From Mariniphaga sp964559175 (GTDB taxonomy: Bacteria; Bacteroidota; Bacteroidia; Bacteroidales; Prolixibacteraceae), in assembly GCA_964559175.1 (NCBI GenBank), contig CAZLGT010000025.1:1-64000 (forward strand): a stretch of DNA of 64,000 nucleotides. The letters are read 5' to 3'. Positions 1 through 8,743 of this stretch are shown piece after piece; the stretch's first letter is position 1; every line of letters begins with the position of its first letter. Position numbers and translations under genes: made by a program. The notes beneath the pieces are model-generated. The model was not told where the DNA came from. It did no database searches and saw only the letters and a list, made by a program, of their open reading frames with translations.

Positions 1-77
1 ACTAAATTATCATTTTTGTATGTTTTCTGAATTTTTCTTATGCAAGCATTGAATTAGATTTTTTAACACCCGGTTTG

Positions 78-107
78 TTGCCTGATCTGCAAACTATTTA
101 TAATTTG
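78..107 (+). promoter_or_regulatory. Candidate promoter for the DUF4296/amidohydrolase pair
   Basis: A TTG at 78-80 lies 19 bases before ATAATTTG at 100-107 (a near match to the Bacteroidota -7 box TAnnTTTG; read from 99 it is TATAATTTG). The start codon follows about 45 bases later. No other feature is visible in bases 1-152. Confidence 0.45.
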
Positions 108-152
108 GCAGCCGTTAAACAGAACAAAAGTTGAGACTGTGAGACTTGAGAA

Positions 153-551
153 ATGAAAACAAAAAAGAACTTTTTTATATTACTTATCGTACTGGCTTTT
201 TTTTCATGCAGCAAGCCACCGGTTGAAAAGCCTGAAAATCTGCTTCAGGAAGATAAAATGATTGACTTGCTTGTTGATATTCATTTGGCCGAAGCCACCT
301 TCAATAACCGAAGGCATCGCGACACGCTGATAGAGAAAAGCAGTTCGGTTAATTTTTATTATTCCATTCTCGAAAAACATCAGATTCCCGATTCCGTTTT
401 CGAAAAGTCGTTTGTATTTTATGCGAGCCAGCCCCGAAAATTTGAACGTATGTACCGGCAGACCATGAATAAACTGAATGAAATGGAACAGGAATATTCG
501 GGCCGAAATACTGAACCTCAGGAGCTTGAACTTCAGCGCGGCAAAAGGTGA
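153..551 (+). CDS. DUF4296 family lipoprotein
   Basis: A 132-residue protein with a lipoprotein signal peptide: charged MKTKK start, hydrophobic stretch, and a lipobox ending in FFSC with Cys at about residue 19. It is therefore probably anchored in the outer or periplasmic membrane. The segment DLLVDIHLAEA (about residues 38-48) is typical of DUF4296, a Bacteroidota family of unknown function. The C-terminal part is charged and helical. Its stop codon overlaps the GTG start of the amidohydrolase, so the two are probably translated together. No biochemical role can be assigned. Confidence 0.85.
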   Translation: MKTKKNFFILLIVLAFFSCSKPPVEKPENLLQEDKMIDLLVDIHLAEATFNNRRHRDTLIEKSSSVNFYYSILEKHQIPDSVFEKSFVFYASQPRKFERMYRQTMNKLNEMEQEYSGRNTEPQELELQRGKR

Positions 552-1741
552 GAAAAATTGCAGCAACCTGGGTATTCCCCGGAAACCAGCCTCCCTTAAA
601 AAACGGCATTTTAGTTTGCGAAAATGACGGTACGGTAATGGATTTGATTGATACAGGCGGACAACTTCGGGAGCAAGCCAGTCTGGAGTATTACAGTGGC
701 ATTCTGGTTCCCGGATTTGTAAATGCACACTGCCACCTCGAGCTTTCGCATCTGAAAGGAAAAATTTCTGAAAAAACCGGGTTGGGTGGATTTTTGAGCG
801 CCATTAACAAACTTCGGAATCTGGAAGTTGAAAGTCAGGAAGCAGAAATGGAACAGGCTGATTTTCAAATGTGGAATTCAGGAGTGGTTACTGTAGGCGA
901 TGTTTCCAATTCATACTCCTCGCTCGAAATAAAACGAAACAGCAGAATATTCTACCACACGTTTGTAGAAGCATTTGGGTTTCATCCGTCGCGGGCAGAA
1001 AAGGCTTTTGCTTTTGCTGAATTTGTGGAAACGATGTTCAGAGAATTTGACTTGCCGGCGTCAGTAACGCCACATTCGCCTTATTCGGTTTCGGAAAAGC
1101 TGTTTCAAAAAATCAGCGAAAAAGCGCTGGCAGAAAAATCCGTTTTATCCATTCACAACCAGGAAAGTTACGATGAACTGGCGTTTTTTAAAGATGGCAG
1201 CGGAGGAATTGCCCGGCATATAAATGAAATACTTGGTATTGACAGTTCGCACTGGCAGCCAACCGGTAAAAGTTCGCTTGAATTTTCGTTGGCTTTTATT
1301 CCCCAGGAAAACCCATTGCTACTGGTACACAACACATTCACTTCGCCGGAAGATATTCAGTTTTTGAAGCGGCAACGGAGTATGGAGAATACTTTTCTGG
1401 TGCTTTGTCCCAATGCCAATCTTTATATTGAAGATCGTCTGCCGCCGGTATCGCTTTTTCAGAAGGAAAAGCTGAAAATTTGCCTGGGAACCGACAGTCT
1501 GGCGTCGAACCATAAACTTTCCATTTTGCGGGAAATGGTAACCATTCAAAAACATTTTCCGGAAGTAACTTTACAGGAACTGGTCGTGTGGGCAAGTCTG
1601 AACGGTGCACGGGCGTTGGGTTTAACCCACTTGTCTGGAAATTTGGAGCCCGGAAAAAAACCGGGAATAAACCTGATTACCGGTGCAGACTTGCAGCAGT
1701 TGAAACTTACTGAAAACAGCAAGGTAAAAAGATTAATATAA
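548..1741 (+). CDS. Amidohydrolase family protein (chlorohydrolase/deaminase-like)
   Basis: A 397-residue cytosolic metal-dependent hydrolase of the amidohydrolase superfamily. The first metal motif HCH sits in VNAHCHLELSH (about residues 59-69). Further ligands are consistent with HNQES near 203 and an Asp in CLGTDSLASN near 315. The C-terminus carries the usual GLTHLSGNLEPGKK turn of the small beta domain. GTG is the chosen start because it overlaps the upstream TGA by four bases (GTGA) and gives the usual N-terminal beta strand. It resembles deaminases of the SsnA/MtaD/guanine deaminase group. The substrate cannot be read from sequence. Confidence 0.85.
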   Translation: MRKIAATWVFPGNQPPLKNGILVCENDGTVMDLIDTGGQLREQASLEYYSGILVPGFVNAHCHLELSHLKGKISEKTGLGGFLSAINKLRNLEVESQEAEMEQADFQMWNSGVVTVGDVSNSYSSLEIKRNSRIFYHTFVEAFGFHPSRAEKAFAFAEFVETMFREFDLPASVTPHSPYSVSEKLFQKISEKALAEKSVLSIHNQESYDELAFFKDGSGGIARHINEILGIDSSHWQPTGKSSLEFSLAFIPQENPLLLVHNTFTSPEDIQFLKRQRSMENTFLVLCPNANLYIEDRLPPVSLFQKEKLKICLGTDSLASNHKLSILREMVTIQKHFPEVTLQELVVWASLNGARALGLTHLSGNLEPGKKPGINLITGADLQQLKLTENSKVKRLI

Positions 1742-1743
1742 GA

Positions 1744-1775
1744 ACCCCGGACTTAAAAAAATCCAGGGCGTTTGT
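1744..1775. terminator. Weak candidate hairpin between convergent genes
   Basis: CCC-C-GGA (1745-1751) can pair with TCC-A-GGG (1762-1768) around an A-rich loop, in the 60-base gap between the convergent amidohydrolase and Spy-like genes. There is one internal mismatch and no clean T run, so termination here is only plausible. Confidence 0.3.
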
Positions 1776-1801
1776 TTCCGGTTTTCTGTTTTCCTTTTCA
1801 A

Positions 1802-2263
1802 TTACCAGCCTCCGCGGAATCCACGTCCTCCGCGTCCGCCGTAGCCTGCCTGTCCACGTCCAGGCCTGCATCCCGGAGTAAAACCCCGGCCACCGTAATA
1901 AGTTCGGGCGTGCAGCAAATCGTATTGTTTCTGCTGGTCTTCGGTAAGTAAACTTTTTACCTCATCCCGGTGTGCCTGCACTTTTTTCAGCATTTCACCG
2001 CGAATCTCATTCTTTTCGATGGGTTCAAAAGTTGATCGTTGTTTTACGCGCAACTCAGCCATTGATTCCTGATGTGCAGCTTCCAGTGCGGTAATTTTAG
2101 CTTTCTGGTCTTCGGTTAAATCCGAAAGAACTGTAAGACAAGTACCCGGTCCGTATCCGTAACCATACCCCGGGCGGTTGAAATTTCTCCTGCCCTGTGC
2201 ATAAATCATGCTGGTACCCAGCATCAGGGCGATTAAAACAATTGCAAATTTTCCGGTCTTCAT
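1802..2263 (-). CDS. Spy/CpxP-like periplasmic protein (LTxxQ motifs)
   Basis: A 153-residue secreted protein. From the internal Met at 2263 it has a textbook signal peptide, MKTGKFAIVLIALMLGTSMIYA followed by QG. An upstream Met at 2299 would add 12 residues and overlaps the preceding stop as ATGA, so it is possible but gives a poorer signal peptide. The mature part contains LTEDQKAKITALE and LTEDQQKQYDLL, the paired LTxxQ motifs of Spy/CpxP chaperone-like proteins, and ends in a Gly/Arg-rich tail. It is the last gene of the sigma/anti-sigma operon and probably acts in periplasmic stress or metal sensing. Confidence 0.8.
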   Translation of the reverse strand: MKTGKFAIVLIALMLGTSMIYAQGRRNFNRPGYGYGYGPGTCLTVLSDLTEDQKAKITALEAAHQESMAELRVKQRSTFEPIEKNEIRGEMLKKVQAHRDEVKSLLTEDQQKQYDLLHARTYYGGRGFTPGCRPGRGQAGYGGRGGRGFRGGW

Positions 2264-2295
2264 GATTTTTGAAATTTTAATGTTATTCAATATTA

Positions 2296-2823
2296 TCATC
2301 TGTTATTTCTAAACCGCCGGCCACGCTGCGGCAGCCTGACGTCTTCGTTTCCTTCCAAAACGGAAAGGAATATTTCGTTTAGCCTTGTTTGTTGGTCCTG
2401 GTTGCAAACTTCTTTCATAGAAAGGTAATAGTCAATGGTTTCGTTTTTTAACCGGGTGTGCAAGTCGCCAATATCTTCTGAAATGCTTTCCAGCTTTTGT
2501 TTATCAGGGTTTTCGCGTCCCATTTCCCGTACCATGTCCACCCTCAGCCTTTCCAGTTGGTGGTTGATTTGCCATGCAGTGCGGTTAAAACTTCGGTTCA
2601 GTTCCCTGAAAACTTCAACCTGTCCCGGCTCCAGATTCAGTTGTTCCCTGAAAAAGCGGGTGCGCTGCTGGGCGGGTAGTTCAATGGTTTCCTGTTCTGT
2701 TTGTTCCAGCAGTTTTTTGTCCTGCTGTTTGTGATACAGGAATGAAAAACCCATGGACAGATTAGTGGCCACCAGGATGACAATCACCCAAATCAGAATG
2801 CGGTATTTGTTTCGTGTTGTCAT
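2296..2823 (-). CDS. Membrane-anchored periplasmic heavy-metal-resistance/CnrX-like protein
   Basis: A 175-residue protein with one N-terminal membrane anchor (about residues 9-28) and a long helical periplasmic domain. The order of elements, a QLNLEPGQVEVFRELNRSF segment then helix pairs up to about residue 160, matches the periplasmic heavy-metal sensor/resistance (CnrX/ZraP/CpxP-type) fold. It starts four bases after the anti-sigma stop. In CnrYXH systems such a protein senses metal next to an anti-sigma/sigma pair; that role is inferred here from context. No obvious His/Met-rich metal site is visible. Confidence 0.7.
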   Translation of the reverse strand: MTTRNKYRILIWVIVILVATNLSMGFSFLYHKQQDKKLLEQTEQETIELPAQQRTRFFREQLNLEPGQVEVFRELNRSFNRTAWQINHQLERLRVDMVREMGRENPDKQKLESISEDIGDLHTRLKNETIDYYLSMKEVCNQDQQTRLNEIFLSVLEGNEDVRLPQRGRRFRNNR

Positions 2824-2827
2824 TGTG

Positions 2828-3268
2828 TTATTCCATTAAAAAGGTTTCAATGGGCTCGGCCTTCATTTCGTTTAAAAACGGAACCAGTTCAGTTTCAGCA
2901 AAAATGCTGTGGCTGGTTTCAGCAGTTACCGGCTGCCCGATTTTTATTCCGGTATAAATTCCTGCCAGCAAAAGCAATGAAAAGAACGCAGGTTGCAACA
3001 CTTTTTCCCAAACCGGAAATCCAACCCGCTGTTTTTCTTTGACTTCCTCATTTTCCAACCGGGCCTTTAATCGTGTATAGAAAAAAGGATTCACTTCGGG
3101 TGATTTTTCAATTTGAATAATTCCCAGTGTTTTCTGCATATCTTCGGCAAAAGCAGCACACGATTCACATTTAGCAAGATGCGCTTTCATTTCATTTGCT
3201 TCCTTTTCGGGCAAATCACCCTCAAGGAAGAAAATCAGTTTTTTATGTAGTGTTTCGCATTTCATCAC
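2828..3268 (-). CDS. Zinc-finger anti-sigma factor
   Basis: A 146-residue protein with an N-terminal cytosolic anti-sigma domain. It carries the HxxxCxxC zinc motif as HLAKCESC (about residues 30-37) with an upstream Cys at about residue 4. A transmembrane segment follows at about residues 90-107 (FFSLLLLAGIYTGI), then a short periplasmic tail. It lies 46 bases downstream of the ECF sigma gene on the same strand, the usual pairing in which the anti-sigma holds its sigma at the membrane. The CnrX-like gene immediately follows, suggesting the release signal is periplasmic. Confidence 0.85.
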   Translation of the reverse strand: MMKCETLHKKLIFFLEGDLPEKEANEMKAHLAKCESCAAFAEDMQKTLGIIQIEKSPEVNPFFYTRLKARLENEEVKEKQRVGFPVWEKVLQPAFFSLLLLAGIYTGIKIGQPVTAETSHSIFAETELVPFLNEMKAEPIETFLME

Positions 3269-3314
3269 ATTTTTTATTTATTGGTTTGACACATAATCGG
3301 TTAAAAACTTGCGG

Positions 3315-3896
3315 TTAAATACACTTTTTTTTGTAGCAGTGGTGTAATTTTTTCTGAAGATTCTTTTTGGCCCGGTGAATTAATGATTCTACCGAAGAAA
3401 CCGAAAGGTTCATTACTTCCGATATTTCTTTGTAAGCCAAATCTTCGTATTTATTCAGAGTGAATGCCACCCGCTGGTTTTCTGGCAGCGAATCGATGGT
3501 TTCGTGGAGCAATATTGCACGCTGGCTGTTTTCCAATTCTGATTCCGGGTCGTCGTCACTTTGATGATTCAACTGGTTCAGCGTTTCTTTTTTTGATTCC
3601 ACCACCTCGTCGAACGATTGAAACCATTTGCGTTTTTTGTTGTCGCGAATAAAGTTGAGCGAGCGGTTAACGGCAATGCGGTAAAGCCAGGTGGAGATTT
3701 TTGAATCGGATCTGAAATTTTCAACCGAACGAAATACCTCGATGAATACATCCTGAGCAACATCTTCGGCATCGTCGGTGTTGTGTAGCAACCCAAAACA
3801 GGTGTTTACCACCATTTGCCGGTAGCTGTCAACCAGTTCCCTGAAAGCAGCTTCATTGCCCTGCTTGAGTTTATCTATGATCTCGGTTTCGCTCAT
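3315..3896 (-). CDS. ECF-type RNA polymerase sigma factor
   Basis: A 193-residue sigma-70 family protein. Region 2 spans about residues 20-90, with DAEDVAQDVFIEVFRSVENFR and the ISTWLYRIAVNRSLN segment that contacts the -10 element. Region 4 spans about residues 130-185, with LPENQRVAFTLNKYEDLAYKEIS followed by a helix-turn-helix. A Lys/Glu-rich linker separates them. It is the first gene of a four-gene minus-strand operon (sigma, anti-sigma, two periplasmic CpxP/CnrX-like proteins), so it most likely drives an envelope or metal-stress response that includes its own operon. Confidence 0.9.
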   Translation of the reverse strand: MSETEIIDKLKQGNEAAFRELVDSYRQMVVNTCFGLLHNTDDAEDVAQDVFIEVFRSVENFRSDSKISTWLYRIAVNRSLNFIRDNKKRKWFQSFDEVVESKKETLNQLNHQSDDDPESELENSQRAILLHETIDSLPENQRVAFTLNKYEDLAYKEISEVMNLSVSSVESLIHRAKKNLQKKLHHCYKKKCI

Positions 3897-3964
3897 TCAA
3901 TCATTTGTCATCTGCGATTTAAGAATAAGACACTACAACCGGAAAAAACTTGCGAACCTTTTTT

Positions 3965-6358
3965 CTAATTATTTTCTCCGGGCGTAAGCTTCATTCTAAA
4001 TTGTGTTTGCTTCAATACTTCCACCCAGCTGAACGGATCGGGATGGTAGCGGTTTTTCAGGTACATTTCGGTTTGGTCGAGGTAAAATTTGCTGGCGGGA
4101 ATGCCGCTGGTTCCGGTAGGAATTACAGTTTTTGAGGCGTCCCAGTTGGCCGGGTCGAAAATGTGCCGTTGCGATGCCCCGTGGTTTGTATGGTACAGAT
4201 TGTTGTAGGAATAAGAAAAGGGAGTAACGGTATGGTAGCTTCCCGGAACGCCAAAGGGTCCCCGGTTCAGTTTAAATGCTTTATCGAGCACTTTAACGGC
4301 ACTTAGGGGATGACTCATGGTAAAAGTATGGAGTTTTTCCCAGTTCCAGCTTTCCACATCTGGTCCGAGTTCCTGCATTAAATCGTTCACGGTTTCGTGA
4401 AATGCCCTGATGACAATATCGTTCCAGGTTTCCGTTTCAGAAGTGGTCTGGTCATCAATCCAGGGTGAATCTTCAACCATGAGTATATTGGCCATCAGGT
4501 TTTCAATGAGAATCCTTTGACCCATCAGCATCTGGAAAAGGCTGTCAGGAAGGTCGTCTTTTGTCAGGTTTTCAGCTGTTTTCCGGTAAAGAATTTCAAA
4601 AATGGAGGCAGCCTGACTTTCGCGGCTCAGTAAAAAATTCCAGTTTCTAAGCTTATTCAGAGCTTCCTGCCGGGTTTCATTCCAGTCCGTTGCGGTTTCA
4701 ATGGCTTCAACAAATAGCGGCGTAAATTTTTCTGCTTTTTTTGATTTGTAATCGCTGTGCATTTGTGCAAAAGTTTCTGTACTGTGCCTGTCGGTTTCTT
4801 CCAGCATTTCGCGTATGCGGTCGATGCGGTCGGGTATGGAAAACCAGGTGCCGATGTAGTAAGGATAATCATCAGGTGCTGTTTTGTTATTGGCTGACGA
4901 AACGTAACCCCGTTCAGGATTAAATTCATAAGGTAATTCTTCAAACGATACCAATCCGGTCCAGTCGTACCGGCTGGTATTTCCGGGGTAAATTTCAATA
5001 CCACTGCCCTCGCGAATGGGCACACCGGCAGCGCTCTGCATTCCGATATTTCCTGCAGCATCAGCATAAACAAAATTCTGACTTACCGATTTAAATGATT
5101 TTACGGCATCTCGAAAATCTTCCCAGTTTCTGGCCCGGTTTAATAAATAAACTGAGCGTATTTCATCGCTCATTTCGTTTCCAATCCACCGAATGGAGAT
5201 CGCTGTTTCATTTGGACGGTTAAAACGGTTTACAATCGGGCCCCGGTGTGTGAATTTCAATGTTTCCCTGATTTCCTGCCCCTCTTTGGTTTTAATGAAT
5301 TCTTCTTTGATGATCAGATTTTTCCACTCGCTGTCAAGCAAATATTTGGTGGAATCCTCGTTCAGCGTTTCGGCATAATAATCGAGGTCGTCAACGGTAA
5401 CGTTGGTTGTTCCCCAGGCAATCGAGTCGTTGTGCCCTCCAATTACAAACGGCTGACCGGGAAGTACTACACCGGTAACATTCAAGGTTCCTTCTACCAC
5501 CTGGTGCATCTGGTACCATATTCCGGGAGCGAGCAATCCAAGGTGCATGTCGTTGGCCAGCAGTGGTTTTCCGGTTCTGCTCTTTTTGCCCGAAACCGCC
5601 CAGTTGTTGCTGCCGCTGAATATTTCCACACCCAGTTTTTGTAGTTCAGTATTGGCCGATAAAATGATTTCACCGGGAACAATTGCCGGAACATCCTGAT
5701 GAAAAACAGGAGTGGGGTGGTTTTTTAAATCCGGAATAAGGTGCATGATGTGTTCTGATGAAATTTTCTGTGCCAGATTGTGAAGCAGAATTTCGGTGCT
5801 CCAGCCTGAGGTAAGATCCCACGACATGTAGCCGATGAGGTTAATGGAATGAACAGGCTGCCAGGGTTCGGGTTTGTAGTTTAATATTCTGTATTCCGGC
5901 GGCAGCGGATAATTTTCCATGTAAAAGTTTACGCCTGCCGAGAAACTTTCAAGTGCAGCAATTATTTCAGGCGACGATTGAGCGAGCACTTTCTCTGATT
6001 TTTCCTGAATACGGAGGGCGCGCATCAGTAAGTCGGTGTTGAGCTGATCCTCTCCAAGTATTTCGGACAGCCGGCCCTGAGTAACCCGTCGCAGCAAATC
6101 CATTTGCCACAGTCGGTCCTGTGCCATGGCAAAACCAACGGCGCGGTACAAATCGGCTTCATTTTCGGCATAAATGTGCGGAATGGCAAATGAATCGCGC
6201 AAAATAGTTACTTCTTCGGTCAGCCCCGGAATTTGAACATCTTTTGTATAATCAGGGAGAGCAGCAGTTTTTACATGGTTCAGAAAAAAATAACCCACAA
6301 TCAGGGCAAGGACTATCAGAAGCCCTATGATTAGCAAGATGCGTTTAAATAATTTCAT
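3965..6358 (-). CDS. Penicillin acylase family protein (Ntn hydrolase)
   Basis: A 797-residue exported N-terminal-nucleophile amidase. An N-terminal hydrophobic segment (about residues 6-27) acts as signal or anchor. The alpha-chain region runs to a spacer, and the predicted autoprocessing site precedes Ser250 in FSGSNNWAVSG, the start of the beta chain. Further family motifs are ANDMHLGL and LPGQPFVIGGHNDSIAWG. Relatives cleave acyl-amide bonds in beta-lactams, acyl-homoserine lactones or other N-acyl compounds. The natural substrate is unknown. It sits alone between the sigma operon and a divergent DUF2147 gene. Confidence 0.9.
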   Translation of the reverse strand: MKLFKRILLIIGLLIVLALIVGYFFLNHVKTAALPDYTKDVQIPGLTEEVTILRDSFAIPHIYAENEADLYRAVGFAMAQDRLWQMDLLRRVTQGRLSEILGEDQLNTDLLMRALRIQEKSEKVLAQSSPEIIAALESFSAGVNFYMENYPLPPEYRILNYKPEPWQPVHSINLIGYMSWDLTSGWSTEILLHNLAQKISSEHIMHLIPDLKNHPTPVFHQDVPAIVPGEIILSANTELQKLGVEIFSGSNNWAVSGKKSRTGKPLLANDMHLGLLAPGIWYQMHQVVEGTLNVTGVVLPGQPFVIGGHNDSIAWGTTNVTVDDLDYYAETLNEDSTKYLLDSEWKNLIIKEEFIKTKEGQEIRETLKFTHRGPIVNRFNRPNETAISIRWIGNEMSDEIRSVYLLNRARNWEDFRDAVKSFKSVSQNFVYADAAGNIGMQSAAGVPIREGSGIEIYPGNTSRYDWTGLVSFEELPYEFNPERGYVSSANNKTAPDDYPYYIGTWFSIPDRIDRIREMLEETDRHSTETFAQMHSDYKSKKAEKFTPLFVEAIETATDWNETRQEALNKLRNWNFLLSRESQAASIFEILYRKTAENLTKDDLPDSLFQMLMGQRILIENLMANILMVEDSPWIDDQTTSETETWNDIVIRAFHETVNDLMQELGPDVESWNWEKLHTFTMSHPLSAVKVLDKAFKLNRGPFGVPGSYHTVTPFSYSYNNLYHTNHGASQRHIFDPANWDASKTVIPTGTSGIPASKFYLDQTEMYLKNRYHPDPFSWVEVLKQTQFRMKLTPGENN

Positions 6359-6466
6359 TTGGTTTCAGTTTTATGGTATTTTTAAAAAAGATGTTGTATT
6401 TCGCTATATGAATCCGTTTTATTTCTAATTTTATGGCCTATAAAGTTAGAAATCAAATTAATAATC

Positions 6467-6910
6467 ATGAAAAAAATTGTAATTCTTTTTTTACTGAGCT
6501 TGTACGCAGTTGCCGGCATTGCGCAGGAAGCCGATAAAATTGCCGGAATCTGGTGGAACGATGAAAAAACCACAAAAATTAAGGTAGAGAAAAAAGACGG
6601 TAAGTACATTGGGACCATTGTGTATATGATTCCGGAAAAGTACGAAAACGGCCAGCCACCCAAAGACGACAATAACCCGGATAAAGCATTGCAAAACCGC
6701 TCATTAATTGGGTTACAAATTTTAAGCGGTTTGGAATACGATGCTAAAGACAAAGAGTGGGAAAAAGGTTCCATTTATGACCCGAAATCCGGAAAAACTT
6801 ACGAATGTTACGTTTGGCTCGAAAGCAGCGACCTGATGAAACTGAAAGGTTTTGTGGCCGGAATCCGCATGTTAGGTCGCAGCTCGGAGTGGTACAGGAC
6901 AGAAATGTGA
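6467..6910 (+). CDS. DUF2147 domain secreted protein
   Basis: A 147-residue protein with a signal peptide (MKKIVILFLLSLYAVAGIAQ, cleavage after about residue 19). The mature part is a small beta-rich domain. AGIWWNDEKTTKIKVEKKDG near the start and the C-terminal MKLKGFVAGIRMLGRSSEW are characteristic of DUF2147, whose members bind or modify unknown ligands in the periplasm. It is transcribed alone, divergently from the penicillin-acylase gene. Confidence 0.85.
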   Translation: MKKIVILFLLSLYAVAGIAQEADKIAGIWWNDEKTTKIKVEKKDGKYIGTIVYMIPEKYENGQPPKDDNNPDKALQNRSLIGLQILSGLEYDAKDKEWEKGSIYDPKSGKTYECYVWLESSDLMKLKGFVAGIRMLGRSSEWYRTEM

Positions 6911-7049
6911 TTTTTATCGAAAGTAAACAGAACACCGGTATTTGGCGGAGAAGAAATCAAAAAAAAATAGAATGCCGGAATTGATAGCGGAGAGATAATT
7001 GGATAGATTTCCATTTTTAAATTTTATATCTTTAAGCAAAATTTCGGGT

Positions 7050-7256
7050 ATGATTTTGGAAAGAACAAAAAAGGAAATTCTGGTAAGACTCCCTGCCTAT
7101 GTTGATTTAACTGAACTGCAGGATATGCTGGATTATTTGGAATACAAAGAAAATACAGCAAAATCCAAAGCAACTCAGGAAGAAGTTGATAACCTTGCAA
7201 AGACAGTTAATGATAAAATCTGGACCAGGGTTAAGGACAAAAGGAATCTGAAATGA
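7050..7256 (+). CDS. Small antitoxin-like protein paired with a PIN toxin
   Basis: A 68-residue charged protein. The Met at 7050 (MILERTKKEILVRLP) was chosen because the upstream extension to 6999 is AT-rich and not protein-like. The N-terminal beta strand is followed by a Glu/Lys-rich helix (DLTELQDMLDYLEYKE), compatible with a toxin-neutralising tail. Its stop overlaps the PIN gene start by four bases (ATGA), the usual antitoxin-toxin arrangement. No specific antitoxin family was recognised. Confidence 0.6.
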   Translation: MILERTKKEILVRLPAYVDLTELQDMLDYLEYKENTAKSKATQEEVDNLAKTVNDKIWTRVKDKRNLK

Positions 7257-7720
7257 AAATCGTTGTTGATTCCAATATTGTATTCAGTGCAATTTTAAAC
7301 TCACAAAGCAGAATAGGTCAGGTCATTATTAATAGCTCCAATTTTTTTCAGTTTTATTCTGTAATGCTTTTAAAGGAGGAAATTAAGCTCCATAAAGATA
7401 AAATACGCTCCATTACAGGTTTTACCAATCAACAATTTCTGATTTCTTTTCAAAAAATTACAAGCAGAATAATTTTTATTGATGATATTTTAATTCCTGA
7501 CGAGGTGATTAGTGAGGCAGTTGATTTGGTTGCTGGTATTGATGAAAAGGATTCTTTGTTTGTCGCACTTGCAAATTACATGAATGCAAAGTTATGGACT
7601 GGTGATAAGAAGCTAACTTACGGATTAATAAGTAAAGGCTACACAAGAACCATATCAACTAATGATATATACGATTTGTTTCTTGAAAATAAAATGAGGA
7701 CTATTGTTCGGAAAAAATAA
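7253..7720 (+). CDS. PIN domain toxin (putative ribonuclease)
   Basis: A 155-residue PIN-fold protein. The first acidic residue is Asp6 in MKIVVDSNIVFSAIL. The later acidic cluster includes EKDSLFVALANYMNAKLWTGDKKL (about residues 101-124), the central and third acidic positions of the nuclease site. The family cleaves RNA and is held inactive by a cognate antitoxin, here the overlapping upstream gene. Base composition is AT-richer than the flanking housekeeping genes, which fits a mobile toxin-antitoxin cassette. Confidence 0.8.
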   Translation: MKIVVDSNIVFSAILNSQSRIGQVIINSSNFFQFYSVMLLKEEIKLHKDKIRSITGFTNQQFLISFQKITSRIIFIDDILIPDEVISEAVDLVAGIDEKDSLFVALANYMNAKLWTGDKKLTYGLISKGYTRTISTNDIYDLFLENKMRTIVRKK

Positions 7721-7800
7721 AGTAAAAGAGAAAATCGTACACGAAATTCCTTTCGATTTAATTTTTGGTTTTCTTTTGTCGGAACAAAAAAAACGGATTT

Positions 7801-8580
7801 TCAATACGAAACCTGCGCTTTGAAACCTGCTTTTTCGACTTTTGCAGCTATATCATCCAGCTTCTTTACAGGAATTTTTTCAAGTGTATCTATCGGCGTA
7901 TCGCGGGCAATGGTGTAAATCATTACCTGTTCGGGTTGAACTTTTTGCAACAGTTCCAGCCAGGCTGAAATCTCTTTTTCAGTAGTGTTGTCAACGGTTT
8001 GGCCTTTAAATTCGCCTTTTACAAAAAGGGTTTGAATGATTACTTTCCCGTTGAAGCTTTTCAATTGTTCCACTACTTTTTGCAGGCTGAAATTTCCGCG
8101 GGGGCAGTCGAGCAGTTCAATCGTTTCTTCAAATGCCGAATCGAGTTTCAGAATGTTGTCTTCCACTTTCAGCAGGGCATTGAAAACATCGGGTTTGTGC
8201 AGCATGGTGGCGTTCGACAGAACTGCTATCCGGGCTTTGGGTGTAAGTTGGTTTCGTAGTTCGATGGTGTCGACAATAATTCCGAAAAATTCCGGGTGGA
8301 GTGTGGGTTCGCCGTTTCCGGCAAAGGTAATTACGTCTGGTTTCTGATTGTCAGCAGCCATTTTTTTCAGCTTTTCTTCCAGTTTTTGTTTTACCTCCTG
8401 CCGGGTGGGAAGAACGGCTTTCTCCTTGTGTTTTTTGGGTGTAAAACCACATTCGCAGTAAATGCAGTCGAATGAACATACTTTTACATTTACAGGCAGC
8501 AGGTTTACGCCCAGCGAAACGCCCAGCCGGCGGCTCTGCACCGGCCCGAAAATGATTTCATCGAAAAGAAATGTGGCCAT
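7801..8580 (-). CDS. Radical SAM protein
   Basis: A 259-residue protein from the Met at 8580 (MATFLFDEIIFGPVQSRRLG). Upstream Mets in the frame (8613, 8586) are less likely because a TACCTTTG -7-like box lies at 8606-8599. The cluster motif CSFDCIYC gives CxxxCxxC for a 4Fe-4S cluster that cleaves S-adenosylmethionine. VITFAGNGEPTLHPEF is the glycine-rich SAM-binding strand. The family has uncharacterised members in many anaerobes (MoaA-like core). The substrate is unknown. Confidence 0.8.
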   Translation of the reverse strand: MATFLFDEIIFGPVQSRRLGVSLGVNLLPVNVKVCSFDCIYCECGFTPKKHKEKAVLPTRQEVKQKLEEKLKKMAADNQKPDVITFAGNGEPTLHPEFFGIIVDTIELRNQLTPKARIAVLSNATMLHKPDVFNALLKVEDNILKLDSAFEETIELLDCPRGNFSLQKVVEQLKSFNGKVIIQTLFVKGEFKGQTVDNTTEKEISAWLELLQKVQPEQVMIYTIARDTPIDTLEKIPVKKLDDIAAKVEKAGFKAQVSY

Positions 8581-8662
8581 AATCATGTTAATACCCGACA
8601 AAGGTAGTTTCAATCAGGAAAAATCGGAAACAGAAACTGTATTTCAACAAAAATTTAAAAAT

Positions 8663-8692
8663 AAAGCCTCCTGTCAACCGACAGAAGGCTTT
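8663..8692 (-). terminator. Rho-independent terminator after pntB
   Basis: A 13-base arm AAAGCCTCCTGTC (8663-8675) pairs with GACAGAAGGCTTT (8680-8692) with a single mismatch around a four-base loop. On the minus strand it is followed by a T-rich stretch, in the right place to end the pnt transcript. Confidence 0.75.
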
Positions 8693-8743
8693 GGCAATTT
8701 GATTTGGTTAGATAAAAAGCGAATTGATTTTTGGTTTCGTAAA

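Noticed and set aside
7735..7775. Possible terminator between the PIN gene and the radical SAM gene (AAATCG/CGATTT)
   Set aside because: Only six pairs across a long loop; too weak to call.
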